This document shows, piece after piece, positions 42,366 through 52,417 of a stretch of DNA of 64,000 nt. The position numbers were made by a program, and so were the translations under genes. Numbering within the stretch: the first letter of the stretch is position 1; each line of letters begins with the position of its first letter. The notes beneath the pieces were generated by a model, which made no database searches, was not told the origin of the DNA, and saw only the letters and a program-made list of their open reading frames with translations. This stretch comes from Paucisalibacillus globulus DSM 18846 (GTDB taxonomy: Bacteria > Bacillota > Bacilli > Bacillales > Amphibacillaceae): positions 85,114 through 149,113 of the forward strand of contig NZ_KI519438.1 of the NCBI RefSeq assembly GCF_000482485.1, in the 5' to 3' direction.

Positions 42366-44409
42366 TCGCTTACGTATGATGCCAAAGCCTACATTAGATA
42401 AGAATAGAGAGTTACAAATAAAACGGACCATTATGAATACGAGGACTACAAAGATAACACCAAAAAAGAAACGTAATATTAAAGGTATTACCGCCACCAT
42501 TGGTGCCATAGCAGCAGCATTTTTATTTGTAATATTAATTTACGGTAATGTTGGCCAAAGTCCTCAAACATCAACCATACCATTTTCCAGTTTTGTTGAT
42601 GAAGATATTACAAAAATAGTTGGCATAACAGAGAATATTTCTTATTCTTCCGAGGACCGGGAGATTATTGATTCATTTTACGATACGGTAGGTTCTCTGG
42701 AATTTACTGAATTAAATAGTGACCGTGATAGGTTTAGTTCTGTAGAAGGATTGGAGCTTTATAATCAAGAAGGGGAACTGCTACAAACATTACACTTTGA
42801 GGAAACCGGACTCGTGTATATCGGTAACAATCTCTATGAATTTGATGCTTCCAAGTGGCATGAATTTAGAGATGTGTTCTTTACCAATGAACATTTAGCA
42901 GTTGAAGATTTAGAAGATGAGGAAAAAACGGAAGAACAACCGGATGAAACGGAGAATGTCCAGGAACTATTTGATAGTGAATTGGCAAAAGCACCAAGTG
43001 AAAGAAACTGGGATAATATATATGAATTTATTCAGGATGGGGCAAATCCAGATAAAGCCCTTCTAATTGCCGCTAAAGAAAATCTAGAATCTATTGTGAC
43101 GGAATTATTAGAGCTAGGGGCAAATTCAAATGCTGTTGATGGATATAAGGATACTCCACTAACACTTACAACTAGTACTGCAGTAGCAAAACTGCTTATA
43201 GATAGCGGAGCTGAATTGGAGCATCGCAATGCACGTGATCATAGTGCTTTAGTAAATGCCGTATACGGTCATCAAACAGAAATGGCCAAACTTTTGTTAG
43301 AATCTGGAGCGAATCCAAACACTACCATAACTACTTCTAGCGATTTCACCGTTTTATGGATGGCAGGAAAATATAATCTCATGCCGATTGGAGACCTACT
43401 CATTCAGCATGGTGCAACTTTAATCGATGGGTATGATTTAGAATCGTGGATGGCTTCTGAAGTGCCATACCTTAAAGATATGCTAGACGAAAACTTCTTA
43501 TCCTATGCTTCTATTGGAAGACTACCAAATATATTAACCGTTCAGTTACCAGCTGATCCTTCTGTATTTGAAAATCAATACGGAGAAAAGTTTGAGTCAT
43601 TTGAAGTAGATGGTGGAACTGCGGATGTATATGGTGATCATATATTTATTAAGCCTAATGATTCAGATATGTATTTGTCCTATCGATTTGAACTAAATCC
43701 AGGTGATCATGTTACAGTGGCCGATGTTGAAAATGTTTTAGGTAGTCCGAAGTCAACTTACATGAATGAAAACAAAGATAGAGTCATCATGTCCTATATG
43801 TTGGAACATTATGATTTACAGTTGATTTATGATGGTACGATTACCTATCCAAAAGATGAAGCGAATATTATAGCACTTGAACTCCACTATAAGAAACCAG
43901 GTGTAATGGAACCTGCAAACGAAGTACTCGATATATTAGCAAATGGGGATATGAATGAACTAGCTACCTATGTTCATCCTGAGAAAGGCGTATTATTTGC
44001 ACCTTTCTTACAGTTAACGTCTACGCCGATGTATGAACAACATGAACCTATAACATTTCATGCAAATGAAATTCCAACATTACTGCAAGACGAAGAAGTT
44101 TACCATTGGGGGGATCATGCAGCAAGCGGATTACCAATTGAGATGACACCAGCTGAATACTTCGACAGCTATGTTTATGCTAAGCAGGAACCAGATGCCA
44201 TCTATGTAAACCAACAATATTTATCGGGTCCAGAATTCTTCACAGATAATGTTAGGGGCATGTTCCCAGATGCTCATATGGTGCAATACTCCTTCGATGA
44301 AACAGTTGAAGGAGAAGAGTTAAGTTGGATGCAGTTAACACTTATTTTTGAAGAATATGATGGGGAATGGAAGCTTGTGGGTATTATGCATAACGCGTGG
44401 ACGCCTTAA
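42331..44409 (+). CDS. membrane-anchored anti-sigma-like protein with ankyrin repeats and DUF4309-like region
   Basis: A 692-aa protein whose place, overlap with the ECF sigma gene and short cytosolic N-terminus (about 1-50) followed by one TM (about 52-72) mark it as the likely anti-sigma factor. The extracytoplasmic part is unusual. An acidic linker comes first (EDEEKTEEQPDETENV), then three or four ankyrin-type repeats at about 230-375 (LLIAAKENLESIVTELLELG, ALVNAVYGHQTEMAKLLLES). A region at about 455-530 with VENVLGSPKSTYMNENKD resembles DUF4309. The C-terminal 150 residues are unassigned (ending WKLVGIMHNAW). No zinc-type HxxxCxxC motif is seen at the N-terminus. Confidence 0.75.
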   Translation: MKKLTHLEQLDDRLRMMPKPTLDKNRELQIKRTIMNTRTTKITPKKKRNIKGITATIGAIAAAFLFVILIYGNVGQSPQTSTIPFSSFVDEDITKIVGITENISYSSEDREIIDSFYDTVGSLEFTELNSDRDRFSSVEGLELYNQEGELLQTLHFEETGLVYIGNNLYEFDASKWHEFRDVFFTNEHLAVEDLEDEEKTEEQPDETENVQELFDSELAKAPSERNWDNIYEFIQDGANPDKALLIAAKENLESIVTELLELGANSNAVDGYKDTPLTLTTSTAVAKLLIDSGAELEHRNARDHSALVNAVYGHQTEMAKLLLESGANPNTTITTSSDFTVLWMAGKYNLMPIGDLLIQHGATLIDGYDLESWMASEVPYLKDMLDENFLSYASIGRLPNILTVQLPADPSVFENQYGEKFESFEVDGGTADVYGDHIFIKPNDSDMYLSYRFELNPGDHVTVADVENVLGSPKSTYMNENKDRVIMSYMLEHYDLQLIYDGTITYPKDEANIIALELHYKKPGVMEPANEVLDILANGDMNELATYVHPEKGVLFAPFLQLTSTPMYEQHEPITFHANEIPTLLQDEEVYHWGDHAASGLPIEMTPAEYFDSYVYAKQEPDAIYVNQQYLSGPEFFTDNVRGMFPDAHMVQYSFDETVEGEELSWMQLTLIFEEYDGEWKLVGIMHNAWTP

Positions 44410-44457
44410 GAAAATGAAACTCTAGACAAAAGAATTTTATTAACTAATCAATAAGAC

Positions 44458-44484
44458 AGGGTATCTCTAAACTAGAGATACCCT
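44458..44484. terminator. hairpin between convergent anti-sigma and nuclease genes
   Basis: Perfect 12-bp stem AGGGTATCTCTA / TAGAGATACCCT with a 3-base loop. T-runs are weak on both strands, but position and strength suggest a shared terminator. Confidence 0.6.
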
Positions 44485-44491
44485 GCATAGC

Positions 44492-47400
44492 TTAATCCTC
44501 TAAACTTACTTGTAAAATTCTATCTCTCACTTCAACCATAACAAATGTTTTGGATGTTGTTCCGTTTGTTACCTTTAGTGTGATATTTTTTTCTTTCAAT
44601 ATTTCCACTTGCTTTTTATTCAACAAGAGTTTTCTAGGTTTACTTCTATTGTAAATATCGATTAATACGTGTGACCCGTACTCAAGTGCTTCTAAGTCTT
44701 CTGTATGAACCGTTGCTGTTCCGTTATTCTTCTTAACGTGAACTTCCACATACTCTGGTTCTTCAGGCTCTTCCCCTGGAACTTCGTCTGTTGTTGCAAT
44801 TCTTCCTTCAGGTCCATAAACAATCGGGTTATCCTCGGAGCTATTTAGGCTCTTAACGTATTCCACCATTGCATCCACATCAACAGGACCCATTTCAGGA
44901 TTTTGGCCAAGGTCCTTAATTGGTCCATCCGAAGTGCCCATGTAGTTGTTTACGGTTAGTGTGTAAACAGCATCCCTATCAATTGGTGTTCCATCTGGAA
45001 GTGTGATATCTACAACCTGTTGCAATTCTGGATTGAATGTATAATGGAATCCAGCAATACTATAATCGGAACCATATTCAGATAGCTGCTCATTTAAAAT
45101 TGGGTAAAGATCCGCACCGGTAATGTCAACTGTCATTAATGTATTACCAAATGGCAAGATATTGTATAGTTCACCCCAAGTGACTGGACCCGCTAGTAAG
45201 ATGTCACGAATTCCACCACCGTTTTGCATCGCAAAATCACTACCCATTGTCCATTTCATACCATCAGCAATAAGATTTCCAAGACCATGGTCGCTATCAT
45301 TCGAGTAACTACCAGTTAAGTCTTGTGCATTAAAGCCAACTTCTTCATTAATGATTGGCGCAATCGCCTCAGCATAGTATGATAAGGTTTCACCTACTAC
45401 TGCGTCTGGCGTATAGTCACTCTGTTTAACAAAAACAACTTCCGCTGATTTCCCAACAATATCACCAGTTGTACGATCAATTTGTATATCTACATCAGCA
45501 AATGCTTTACCATATTCATTTGCTTGAACAATTAGCTTATTATCTACTACCGCATTATTCACCACGTGGTTATGTGCTGCAAAAATAATATCTACTTCAT
45601 CATCGATTGTATTAGCTAAATCAGCTGCTGCCCCCGTCGCACTTTCCCCAGACTGATATGCAGGCATATGTGCTAAGACAACGATTGACTTTACACCTTG
45701 AGCTTTCAAATCTGCTACTGCGTCATTCACAGCTTCCGCTTCGTCTGTAAATGCCACTCCTTCAAGTGAAGCAGGCATTACCATATTGACCGTTTCCACC
45801 GTATTTACGCCAATGAAACCGATCTCCACGCCTTCAACTTCTGCAATATAATAAGGGTCTAGGAATGTTTCACCTGTATCTTCATCCACACAGTTTGCGC
45901 ACAGTACTGGGAAGTTCATACCATCATAACCTTCCGTTCCCTTGCCTTCTGGATGATCCCCGCCATTTACCATACGCAGTAGTTCATCAAGACCTTCGTC
46001 AAACTCATGGTTCCCTACTGTTCCTACATCAAAGCCGATTTCTTCCATAATTTCTACAGTTGGCTCATCTTGGAGAAGCCCAGATACTGGAGAACTTCCG
46101 CCAATCATGTCACCTGCATGTACGATTATAGTGTTAGGATTTTCTGCTTCACGTTCTTTCATTGCTGTAGCAGTATAATCCATACGACCATACATTTCAT
46201 TTACACCGTCACCATCAGGATCAATCATATATTCCTGATCAATTTTTCCATGTAAATCATTCATGCTTAAAATTTGCACATCTAATATAGTAGGATTTTC
46301 AGTTCCAAATGGCATAAATCCATAAGATTCCGCTTCCTCAGGACTAGTGAAGAAGATACGTTTATCAACTGGAACGGTCTCCCAATCCTGTGGTACAACA
46401 TATTCCATTGTGTCAGAGTTTCCAACATATCGTAATAATCCTTTTTTATCATCAAAAGCACGGAACACAAACGGAAGCTCGAGTAGTGGATTTTCTGGAT
46501 TCCAGATTCCTAATCCAGCAGCCTTTGCTTCTCTTACCGCATCTTGGTAAACCGGATATGCCTCTTCATCAATTGGTGCAAGGAAATAAGTTGAAGCATA
46601 GCCTTGTGCCACCATTTCTAGATTGATATTTAAGTTATCATCTTTACGAATAACTTCAGCTAAAATACGACCATAATCATCTGTTGGCTCTTCACCAATT
46701 TTTAATAAGATTTCATCCCCAGGCTGAATTAATTCATTAATATAAGTTTTTGCTAATTCACCATAATACTTTTGATTCTGATTAATTTCCGCACGTGCTG
46801 GGTCATTATTATGTGCATTATAGGTCTCTGCCGTATCCATATTTAAGAAACGTACTCTTGTTTCACCAAATACCGGCGTTTCAATTCGGATGGTATCCCC
46901 ATCTGTAATACTGGCAACAGTAGTTTCATAGTATCCTGCTGGAGACGGAGATTCTGGTTGTTCAGCAGCCAGACGGATATCCGCTTGCTCTGTTGGAATT
47001 AGTTGATAATCATTATATTGACTAACAATAGCCGTAATGTCGTACCACTTATCTGATTCCACTTGTGAAATATCTAAAGCATTTTCCATCACACGTAATG
47101 TTGTTCCATTGAACTCTGCATCAACTAGAGAGACATTATATCCCCCACCAGCAGGGCTTCCAGGAATATTATTAATAAATGCATTAACTTGGACTAATTG
47201 CCCTTCAAGAGACTCTGCAATAGTAGAATTGTTCAAGTCTTCTAAAGTTATTATTTGTGCTTCAGGCAAAGGTTGATTTTGCGCTATTACTTCTAGGGAT
47301 GTTGGAATAATTTCCTTCAAACCATTATAAGAATCTAGTTCCCCAACAACTTGCACCTTATCCCCTTTAGATAGGCTTGGTAAATCTCCCTTTTCATAAG

Positions 47401-48181
47401 CAAACAGATTAATACCAGCTGAATCATCCTGAATATACGTTGTAAACTGACCAACATTACTTATAGCATCGCTGTTAACAGTTACAACTCCTTCCACTGT
47501 CACGACAGTACCATCTGCCAAATTACGAATATCACCAATTGGCGATACCTCTCCCGGTTCTCCTGGATCTCCAGGGTCACCTGGCTCACCTGGATTTACA
47601 CCATCCATTTCATGAAATCCTAAGTATGTAAAGTTATCTTTGCCTTGATTAACCCATTGTGATTCATTGTAAACGTCACTTGAAGCGATAACAGAGGAAT
47701 CTCTTACTAAGGTCTTATCTGCACCAAAGTTTGGTCTCTCTCCAATTGTTCCAAGTACATCTAGTAAACTACCATTGTTCGTTAACGCTACCGCATCATC
47801 ACCATTAAAGTTTATAACAGCATTATTTGTTACATCAGCAACGTTCAGTATTGCTTCACTAGCACTTGCATGTGCCAATACGAAAACATCACCATACTCT
47901 AGTACACCTGATAATGTGACCGTTTGGCTTGGTGAAGAAGCACCATTACTATACAGCTCTAATGTATAGTTTGATAGATTAACCGCTTCTCCCGTACCGT
48001 TATAAATCTCAAGAGCCTTATTAAATGAACTACCTTCTACATATTCCGAGATAAATAAATCCTCGGCAAGTGTTTCTTCCTCACCAGTTACTGATTCGGC
48101 AAATACGTACGGTGTATTCGCAAAAACTAGTGCAAAAATAAGAAATAGGTTGAATAACTTCTTAATCGATGCTTTTTTCAT
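44492..48181 (-). CDS. secreted multidomain nuclease/5'-nucleotidase (YhcR-like)
   Basis: A secreted protein of about 1229 aa. Order: signal peptide (1-30, ending VFAES); lamin-tail-like domain (about 40-155, LFISEYVEGSSFNKALEIYN); an OB-fold DNA-binding region (about 215-395); a staphylococcal-nuclease domain (about 420-570, GDTIRI, ETRVRFLNMDTAETYN, TDDYGRILAEV); a metallophosphatase (about 640-880, MNDLHGK, AGDMIGGSS, VGNHEFDEG, AAHNHVV); and a 5'-nucleotidase C-terminal domain (to about 1130). This is the layout of B. subtilis YhcR, which degrades nucleic acids to nucleosides. I see no LPxTG-like sorting motif; a short unassigned basic domain ends the protein. Confidence 0.9.
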   Translation of the reverse strand: MKKASIKKLFNLFLIFALVFANTPYVFAESVTGEEETLAEDLFISEYVEGSSFNKALEIYNGTGEAVNLSNYTLELYSNGASSPSQTVTLSGVLEYGDVFVLAHASASEAILNVADVTNNAVINFNGDDAVALTNNGSLLDVLGTIGERPNFGADKTLVRDSSVIASSDVYNESQWVNQGKDNFTYLGFHEMDGVNPGEPGDPGDPGEPGEVSPIGDIRNLADGTVVTVEGVVTVNSDAISNVGQFTTYIQDDSAGINLFAYEKGDLPSLSKGDKVQVVGELDSYNGLKEIIPTSLEVIAQNQPLPEAQIITLEDLNNSTIAESLEGQLVQVNAFINNIPGSPAGGGYNVSLVDAEFNGTTLRVMENALDISQVESDKWYDITAIVSQYNDYQLIPTEQADIRLAAEQPESPSPAGYYETTVASITDGDTIRIETPVFGETRVRFLNMDTAETYNAHNNDPARAEINQNQKYYGELAKTYINELIQPGDEILLKIGEEPTDDYGRILAEVIRKDDNLNINLEMVAQGYASTYFLAPIDEEAYPVYQDAVREAKAAGLGIWNPENPLLELPFVFRAFDDKKGLLRYVGNSDTMEYVVPQDWETVPVDKRIFFTSPEEAESYGFMPFGTENPTILDVQILSMNDLHGKIDQEYMIDPDGDGVNEMYGRMDYTATAMKEREAENPNTIIVHAGDMIGGSSPVSGLLQDEPTVEIMEEIGFDVGTVGNHEFDEGLDELLRMVNGGDHPEGKGTEGYDGMNFPVLCANCVDEDTGETFLDPYYIAEVEGVEIGFIGVNTVETVNMVMPASLEGVAFTDEAEAVNDAVADLKAQGVKSIVVLAHMPAYQSGESATGAAADLANTIDDEVDIIFAAHNHVVNNAVVDNKLIVQANEYGKAFADVDIQIDRTTGDIVGKSAEVVFVKQSDYTPDAVVGETLSYYAEAIAPIINEEVGFNAQDLTGSYSNDSDHGLGNLIADGMKWTMGSDFAMQNGGGIRDILLAGPVTWGELYNILPFGNTLMTVDITGADLYPILNEQLSEYGSDYSIAGFHYTFNPELQQVVDITLPDGTPIDRDAVYTLTVNNYMGTSDGPIKDLGQNPEMGPVDVDAMVEYVKSLNSSEDNPIVYGPEGRIATTDEVPGEEPEEPEYVEVHVKKNNGTATVHTEDLEALEYGSHVLIDIYNRSKPRKLLLNKKQVEILKEKNITLKVTNGTTSKTFVMVEVRDRILQVSLED

Positions 48182-48436
48182 TTTTACCCTCCACTTTTTC
48201 ATAGAATCGTAGACCAAAATTGCATCTTACATATCATTCATATCATAATAAACTCTCTTATTCTATGTAGTTTTTGTAAAGTTGGAAGTATTCACAACTA
48301 TTTCCCTATGATTTTTCAAAAAACAGGAGTAATGGCCTAAGTCTTCATTTCCAGACTAAAGACTCAGGATAAGCCATATTTTATAAAGATTTAATTTATT
48401 TATTTAAAACTCCAATAAAAATTGGTGTTAAATAGA

Positions 48437-48466
48437 ATAGGACTGCTCGAATGAACAGTCCTATTG
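48437..48466 (-). terminator. terminator of the GH3 gene
   Basis: AATAGGACTG / CAGTCCTATT (10 bp) with a 10-base loop, followed by TCTATTT on the minus strand; overlaps the stop at 48461. A second, imperfect hairpin (AAGTCTT/AAGACT) lies at about 48335-48377 in the interval upstream of the nuclease gene. Confidence 0.65.
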
Positions 48467-50155
48467 GAATAACTCTTTAATTTGCTCATTAAGGAGTTGA
48501 ATATCATGGTACTCAACCGGATCATCGTTTACATGATACTTTTCCTTTAATGCTATAATTCTCTCAACACTTTCATTTATTCGTTCCTCACTAATTTCAC
48601 CAGCTTGTACTGCCGCCTTGATCGCTTCAATGGATTGCACAATATCCTCATAATGCTTACTAATTAAAATGATGTCATTACCTGCCTTTACCGATTGGAC
48701 AGCAGCTTCCCCAGCTTCATAATGATTCTTTATTGCATCCATCATCATGTCGTCTGTCACGATAACACCATCATAGCCCAGCTCATCCCTGAGTAAACCT
48801 GTAATGATTGGCCTTGACATAGAAGATGGATATTCTGTATCTAATTGTTCGAATAATATATGGGCAACCATGACAACATCCGCGCCGTCATTTATGGCAT
48901 TGATAAATGGAATTAATTCCAAATCATAGAGTTCAGCTAAACTTTTATCAATACGTGGCAACTCCAGATGGGAATCCACCGCTGTATCCCCGTGCCCAGG
49001 AAAATGCTTGATAACAGGGATAATATTCTCATCTTCCATTCCTTTCATCGTCTGGATCCCGAGCTTACTAACAAGCTCTGCCTCATCACCAAATGCACGG
49101 TCACCAATGACAGGGTTCTTTGGGTTACTATTTACGTCCAGGACAGGGGAATAGTTCATATTCATACCGAAAGCCTGAAGTTCCTTCGCCAAAATCTTTC
49201 CAATTCGATATGAGAGCTGCGGATCATTTTTTAATCCAATATCCCTGTTTGTTGGCAGTTCTTCAAGTCCAGGAAGTCTCCGAACACGTCCCCCCTCTTG
49301 GTCAACAGATAGGAATAACGGAATTTTATTGGCAGCATTGATTTGTTTTATACCATTAACAAAATTTCTTGATTGACTATAGCTTGTTAAATTATCGCTA
49401 AAGAAAATAATTCCGCCAACTTTATAGTCCTCAATTAAATTAGTTGTTTCTGGTGTTGGTGTTGTTCCTTCAATTCCTGCGATGATCATTTGACCTATTT
49501 TTTCATCTAGAGTTAATGAATCAACTAAACTAGGCTCCTCTTTCTCTGGATTAGTTGGTTCCGTGTAAACGGAAATATGATGTACTGTGGGATTTGCTAC
49601 CTTTTCTGTAGGTCTAGGTAGAATCCACTTTAATTGATACGTCTCATTCAGTTGATAAACCAATATAATTTGGTCTATTTGGTTATCTTTATAATAGCGT
49701 TGTTCATCCGCTTCTCCTGCAAGTTGGATAATATCTTCAAAGTGTATATCCTTTAGTTCTTCTCCATACGATCGAACATCAAAAATAATATTATTACTGT
49801 ATCCTAAACTAACTGACCCATCTTGATAATCGATATAAACCCCGTCACCCGCAGTAATAGAGTTTTCGGGTTCTCCCCACTTAGTTTTTACTTCATCAAG
49901 TGTAGTCTTACCAGCAACCACTGTCGCTTCTGGCAATTTCCCATCCTTTGCACGTTGAACAATTCTTTTTATTAACAGCGCAGCAGGGTCCGGTTTTATC
50001 TTACCAATTTTATCAACCGGAAATCGTTCCAGTTGATGGGCTTCTTTTGCAAAAAAGCCAGTTTCTGATACGAAGTAATTCTTTCCAAACCAAATAGCTC
50101 CTATTACTACAAGAAGGATACATACGAAACTAGTAAACTTGAACAACTTTTTCAT
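48461..50155 (-). CDS. GH3 beta-N-acetylhexosaminidase (NagZ-like), membrane-anchored, with DUF4309-like N-terminal domain
   Basis: A protein of about 564 aa with an N-terminal TM or uncleaved signal (about 7-25, no lipobox), a domain at about 60-200 (DEVKTKWGEPENSITAGDG, FEDIIQLAGEADEQRYYKD) resembling DUF4309, and a GH3 domain (about 205-560). GH3 marks are MIIAGIEGTTPT, LFLSVDQEGGRVRRLPGL, VIGDRAFGDE and KHFPGHGDTAVDSHLELPRID (catalytic His-Asp dyad in GHGDTAVDSH). NagZ-type enzymes remove GlcNAc from muropeptides in wall recycling. ATG 50155 follows AAGGAG. Confidence 0.88.
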   Translation of the reverse strand: MKKLFKFTSFVCILLVVIGAIWFGKNYFVSETGFFAKEAHQLERFPVDKIGKIKPDPAALLIKRIVQRAKDGKLPEATVVAGKTTLDEVKTKWGEPENSITAGDGVYIDYQDGSVSLGYSNNIIFDVRSYGEELKDIHFEDIIQLAGEADEQRYYKDNQIDQIILVYQLNETYQLKWILPRPTEKVANPTVHHISVYTEPTNPEKEEPSLVDSLTLDEKIGQMIIAGIEGTTPTPETTNLIEDYKVGGIIFFSDNLTSYSQSRNFVNGIKQINAANKIPLFLSVDQEGGRVRRLPGLEELPTNRDIGLKNDPQLSYRIGKILAKELQAFGMNMNYSPVLDVNSNPKNPVIGDRAFGDEAELVSKLGIQTMKGMEDENIIPVIKHFPGHGDTAVDSHLELPRIDKSLAELYDLELIPFINAINDGADVVMVAHILFEQLDTEYPSSMSRPIITGLLRDELGYDGVIVTDDMMMDAIKNHYEAGEAAVQSVKAGNDIILISKHYEDIVQSIEAIKAAVQAGEISEERINESVERIIALKEKYHVNDDPVEYHDIQLLNEQIKELFQ

Positions 50156-50198
50156 TGTAATCACTCCTTCTCCAGATTAATGTTATATCACTGATGTT

Positions 50199-50717
50199 TT
50201 ACTTGTTCTTGTTGAAGAATTGATTTAGTTGATTAAGGACAAAACTTTCACGCTTGAGAAAGCTGTTTTGTTCTAGCTGGTTAATCATTATTTGATTTTG
50301 CCTAATTGCTTCCTCGGGTAGAATCCAAACTGGCGTGAACTGTTCTTCATTCTCATAATCATCGAGTTCTGGAGAGACTTTATACTCATCAACCAGTTCA
50401 CAAAGATAATAAACAGATATCATTTGGAACAGAGCATTATTATCATATTCATCTATCTTTCTCTCTATTACAGTTCCCATTTTACGTATCAACTGACAAT
50501 TTACATAGCCAGTTTCTTCTCTAATTTCCCGAATTAGTCCATCTTCAAGGCTTTCCTCTTTCTCTACTCCACCGCCAGGAAACTTATAGTAATCTCTATT
50601 AGACTGAACTAGCAAAAGCTTGTCTTTTCTATAAATAACGCCCCTTACAGCAATTCTTTCTTTTATAAGAGCATAATTATTATTGTTCGGTTCTTCTATT
50701 ACTTTATAAAAATTCAA
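50199..50717 (-). CDS. NUDIX hydrolase
   Basis: A protein of about 172 aa with a full NUDIX box, GGGVEKEESLEDGLIREI then REETGY, which fits GX5EX7REUXEEXGU. It hydrolyses a nucleoside diphosphate linked to another moiety; the substrate is unknown. The best start is TTG 50717, with GAGGTG five bases upstream; the frame reaches further to a GTG at 50783 without a ribosome site. Its 3' end lies 44 bases from the GH3 gene start, so the two may be co-transcribed. Confidence 0.85.
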   Translation of the reverse strand: MNFYKVIEEPNNNNYALIKERIAVRGVIYRKDKLLLVQSNRDYYKFPGGGVEKEESLEDGLIREIREETGYVNCQLIRKMGTVIERKIDEYDNNALFQMISVYYLCELVDEYKVSPELDDYENEEQFTPVWILPEEAIRQNQIMINQLEQNSFLKRESFVLNQLNQFFNKNK

Positions 50718-50892
50718 GATAGCACCTCGTAAATTGTCTAAAGGATTTGAAAATCCCCCTACTAAAACCTTATACTTTTCCACATCAAATTAGACGTATT
50801 CTTTTTCTTATATGTTTCATATTCAATTATACTAGTAATCTTATTTGATTGAAAAATCACTTTTAAGTGAGTATAATATTGGTATATGATAC

Positions 50893-50965
<73 letters not shown>

Positions 50966-50974
50966 TTGAAACAG

Positions 50975-51022
50975 AAAGGACTCAGGACCCCGATTCTTAT
51001 TAGGGGCTGAGTCCTTTTTATT
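50975..51022 (+). terminator. tRNA terminator
   Basis: AAAGGACTCAG with CCCC pairs with GGGG and CTGAGTCCTTT, then TTATTTTTG; one of the strongest in the window. Confidence 0.9.
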
Positions 51023-51093
51023 TTTGTAACAGTAAAAAAGGAAAAGAGCAACGGCTGACCTTATTCTAAGATAAATACAATTGTAGAATAAAC

Positions 51094-51348
51094 TTATATA
51101 TTCCTAATTCTACCTTTTATCCAACCAATTAAAGCAACCAATAAACTCACTATCCCCCAAGTTTGAAGGAATGAACCATATTCCCCATTCCAGATATATG
51201 AGAGAAGTAATGAAACAAAACCCATGATGATAAACAAAAGAATATTATTATCCTTTTTCCTAACAACAATACAAATTAGATGTGAAATTAGAAAAACTCC
51301 TACAATCAGTCCTAACCTAATTAATACCCCTAAAATAAATTCTCCCAA
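51094..51348 (-). CDS. small three-TM membrane protein, unknown
   Basis: An 84-aa protein made of three hydrophobic segments (FILGVLIRLGLIVGVFLISH; ILLFIIMGFVSLLLSYIW; GIVSLLVALIGWIKG) with short polar links, ending in KGRIRNI. I do not recognise a family. AGAGAGAAG before the ATG gives only a moderate ribosome site. It stands between the tRNA and the two-component system without obvious operon partners. Confidence 0.5.
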   Translation of the reverse strand: MGEFILGVLIRLGLIVGVFLISHLICIVVRKKDNNILLFIIMGFVSLLLSYIWNGEYGSFLQTWGIVSLLVALIGWIKGRIRNI

Positions 51349-51484
51349 ATTACTTCTCTCCTTGAGTAGGATAAATAAACATATTATTAACAGAATATTA
51401 ATTATATAATCTTAATTAAAATAATTCATTATATAATTTCCCAATTTAACCAGATATAATAGTGTTTAGAAGGGAAGTGTACAT

Positions 51485-52417
51485 ATGCTTATCGCCCTAT
51501 TACTGTTATCCATCGCATTAATTATCCAAAGTCTATACCTCATGTATTACAAAAGCCAGATTAAGGATATCGGGAAGCAACTATCTTTTATCTCTGAGCA
51601 TAATTCTTTCAAATTTATTCAAACACAAATCAAACCGAAAGAAATTCATCAATTAATAAATTTATGTAATACGATGCTTCGTAATCAGAGAGAACTAAAT
51701 CAAGAATTCTTAAAGAAAAATGAAGAAATTAATGCAGCTATTGTTAACCTATCCCATGACATACGAACCCCACTGACTTCACTTGATGGTTATCTTCAAC
51801 TGGCCGAACGTTCCAAAGACTATAAAGAAAAAACCCAATACATAATGATGGCCCAGACTAGAATAAGACAGATTATTACACTTGTCGATGAGCTTTTTCT
51901 ATATACTAAATTGCAAAACCCAGAATATGTTTTAGAACTTGAATCGATTGAAATTGTTAATATGCTGAAAGGACGTCTTTTTTCTTTTATTGATGAATTT
52001 TCACAAATTGGATATGAACCGGATATCAATCTTCCAGAATCCCCAATTTTTATCAACGGAAATGAAAGTGCACTGGAAAGAGTCAGCGAAAACATTATTA
52101 AAAACTACCTTTTACATGGAGAAGGTGCATTATCTATTCATTATGAAGATAAAAAGAGCGAGGTAGTTTTTCACTTTACCAATTTGCTAAAGCAGAGCCA
52201 ATTGATCAACTTTGATAAAATATTCACCCGCTTTTATAAGGAGGACTCATCCCGTACCAATCACTCTTCTGGATTAGGTCTTTCTATCGTAAATTCTCTA
52301 ATGGAAAAAATGAACGGATCTGTTCATGCTGAATGGAAGGATAACCAGTTTTGTATCCGTGTTACTTTTGTAAAAACTGAAAGGAAGGATGAATATGAAC
52401 GTACTGGGTCGGCCTAG
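51485..52417 (+). CDS. sensor histidine kinase (single TM, intramembrane-sensing type)
   Basis: A 310-aa kinase with one N-terminal membrane helix (about 2-21) and almost no outer part, so it probably reads a signal through the membrane or its ABC partner. H-box NLSHDIRTPLTSLDGY with His91, N-box ENIIKNYLLHG, and G-box SSGLGLSIV in the ATPase domain. GAAGGGAAG precedes the ATG. It overlaps the response regulator gene by 23 bases. With the ABC pair downstream it forms a bacitracin/lantibiotic-type resistance module. Confidence 0.9.
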   Translation: MLIALLLLSIALIIQSLYLMYYKSQIKDIGKQLSFISEHNSFKFIQTQIKPKEIHQLINLCNTMLRNQRELNQEFLKKNEEINAAIVNLSHDIRTPLTSLDGYLQLAERSKDYKEKTQYIMMAQTRIRQIITLVDELFLYTKLQNPEYVLELESIEIVNMLKGRLFSFIDEFSQIGYEPDINLPESPIFINGNESALERVSENIIKNYLLHGEGALSIHYEDKKSEVVFHFTNLLKQSQLINFDKIFTRFYKEDSSRTNHSSGLGLSIVNSLMEKMNGSVHAEWKDNQFCIRVTFVKTERKDEYERTGSA

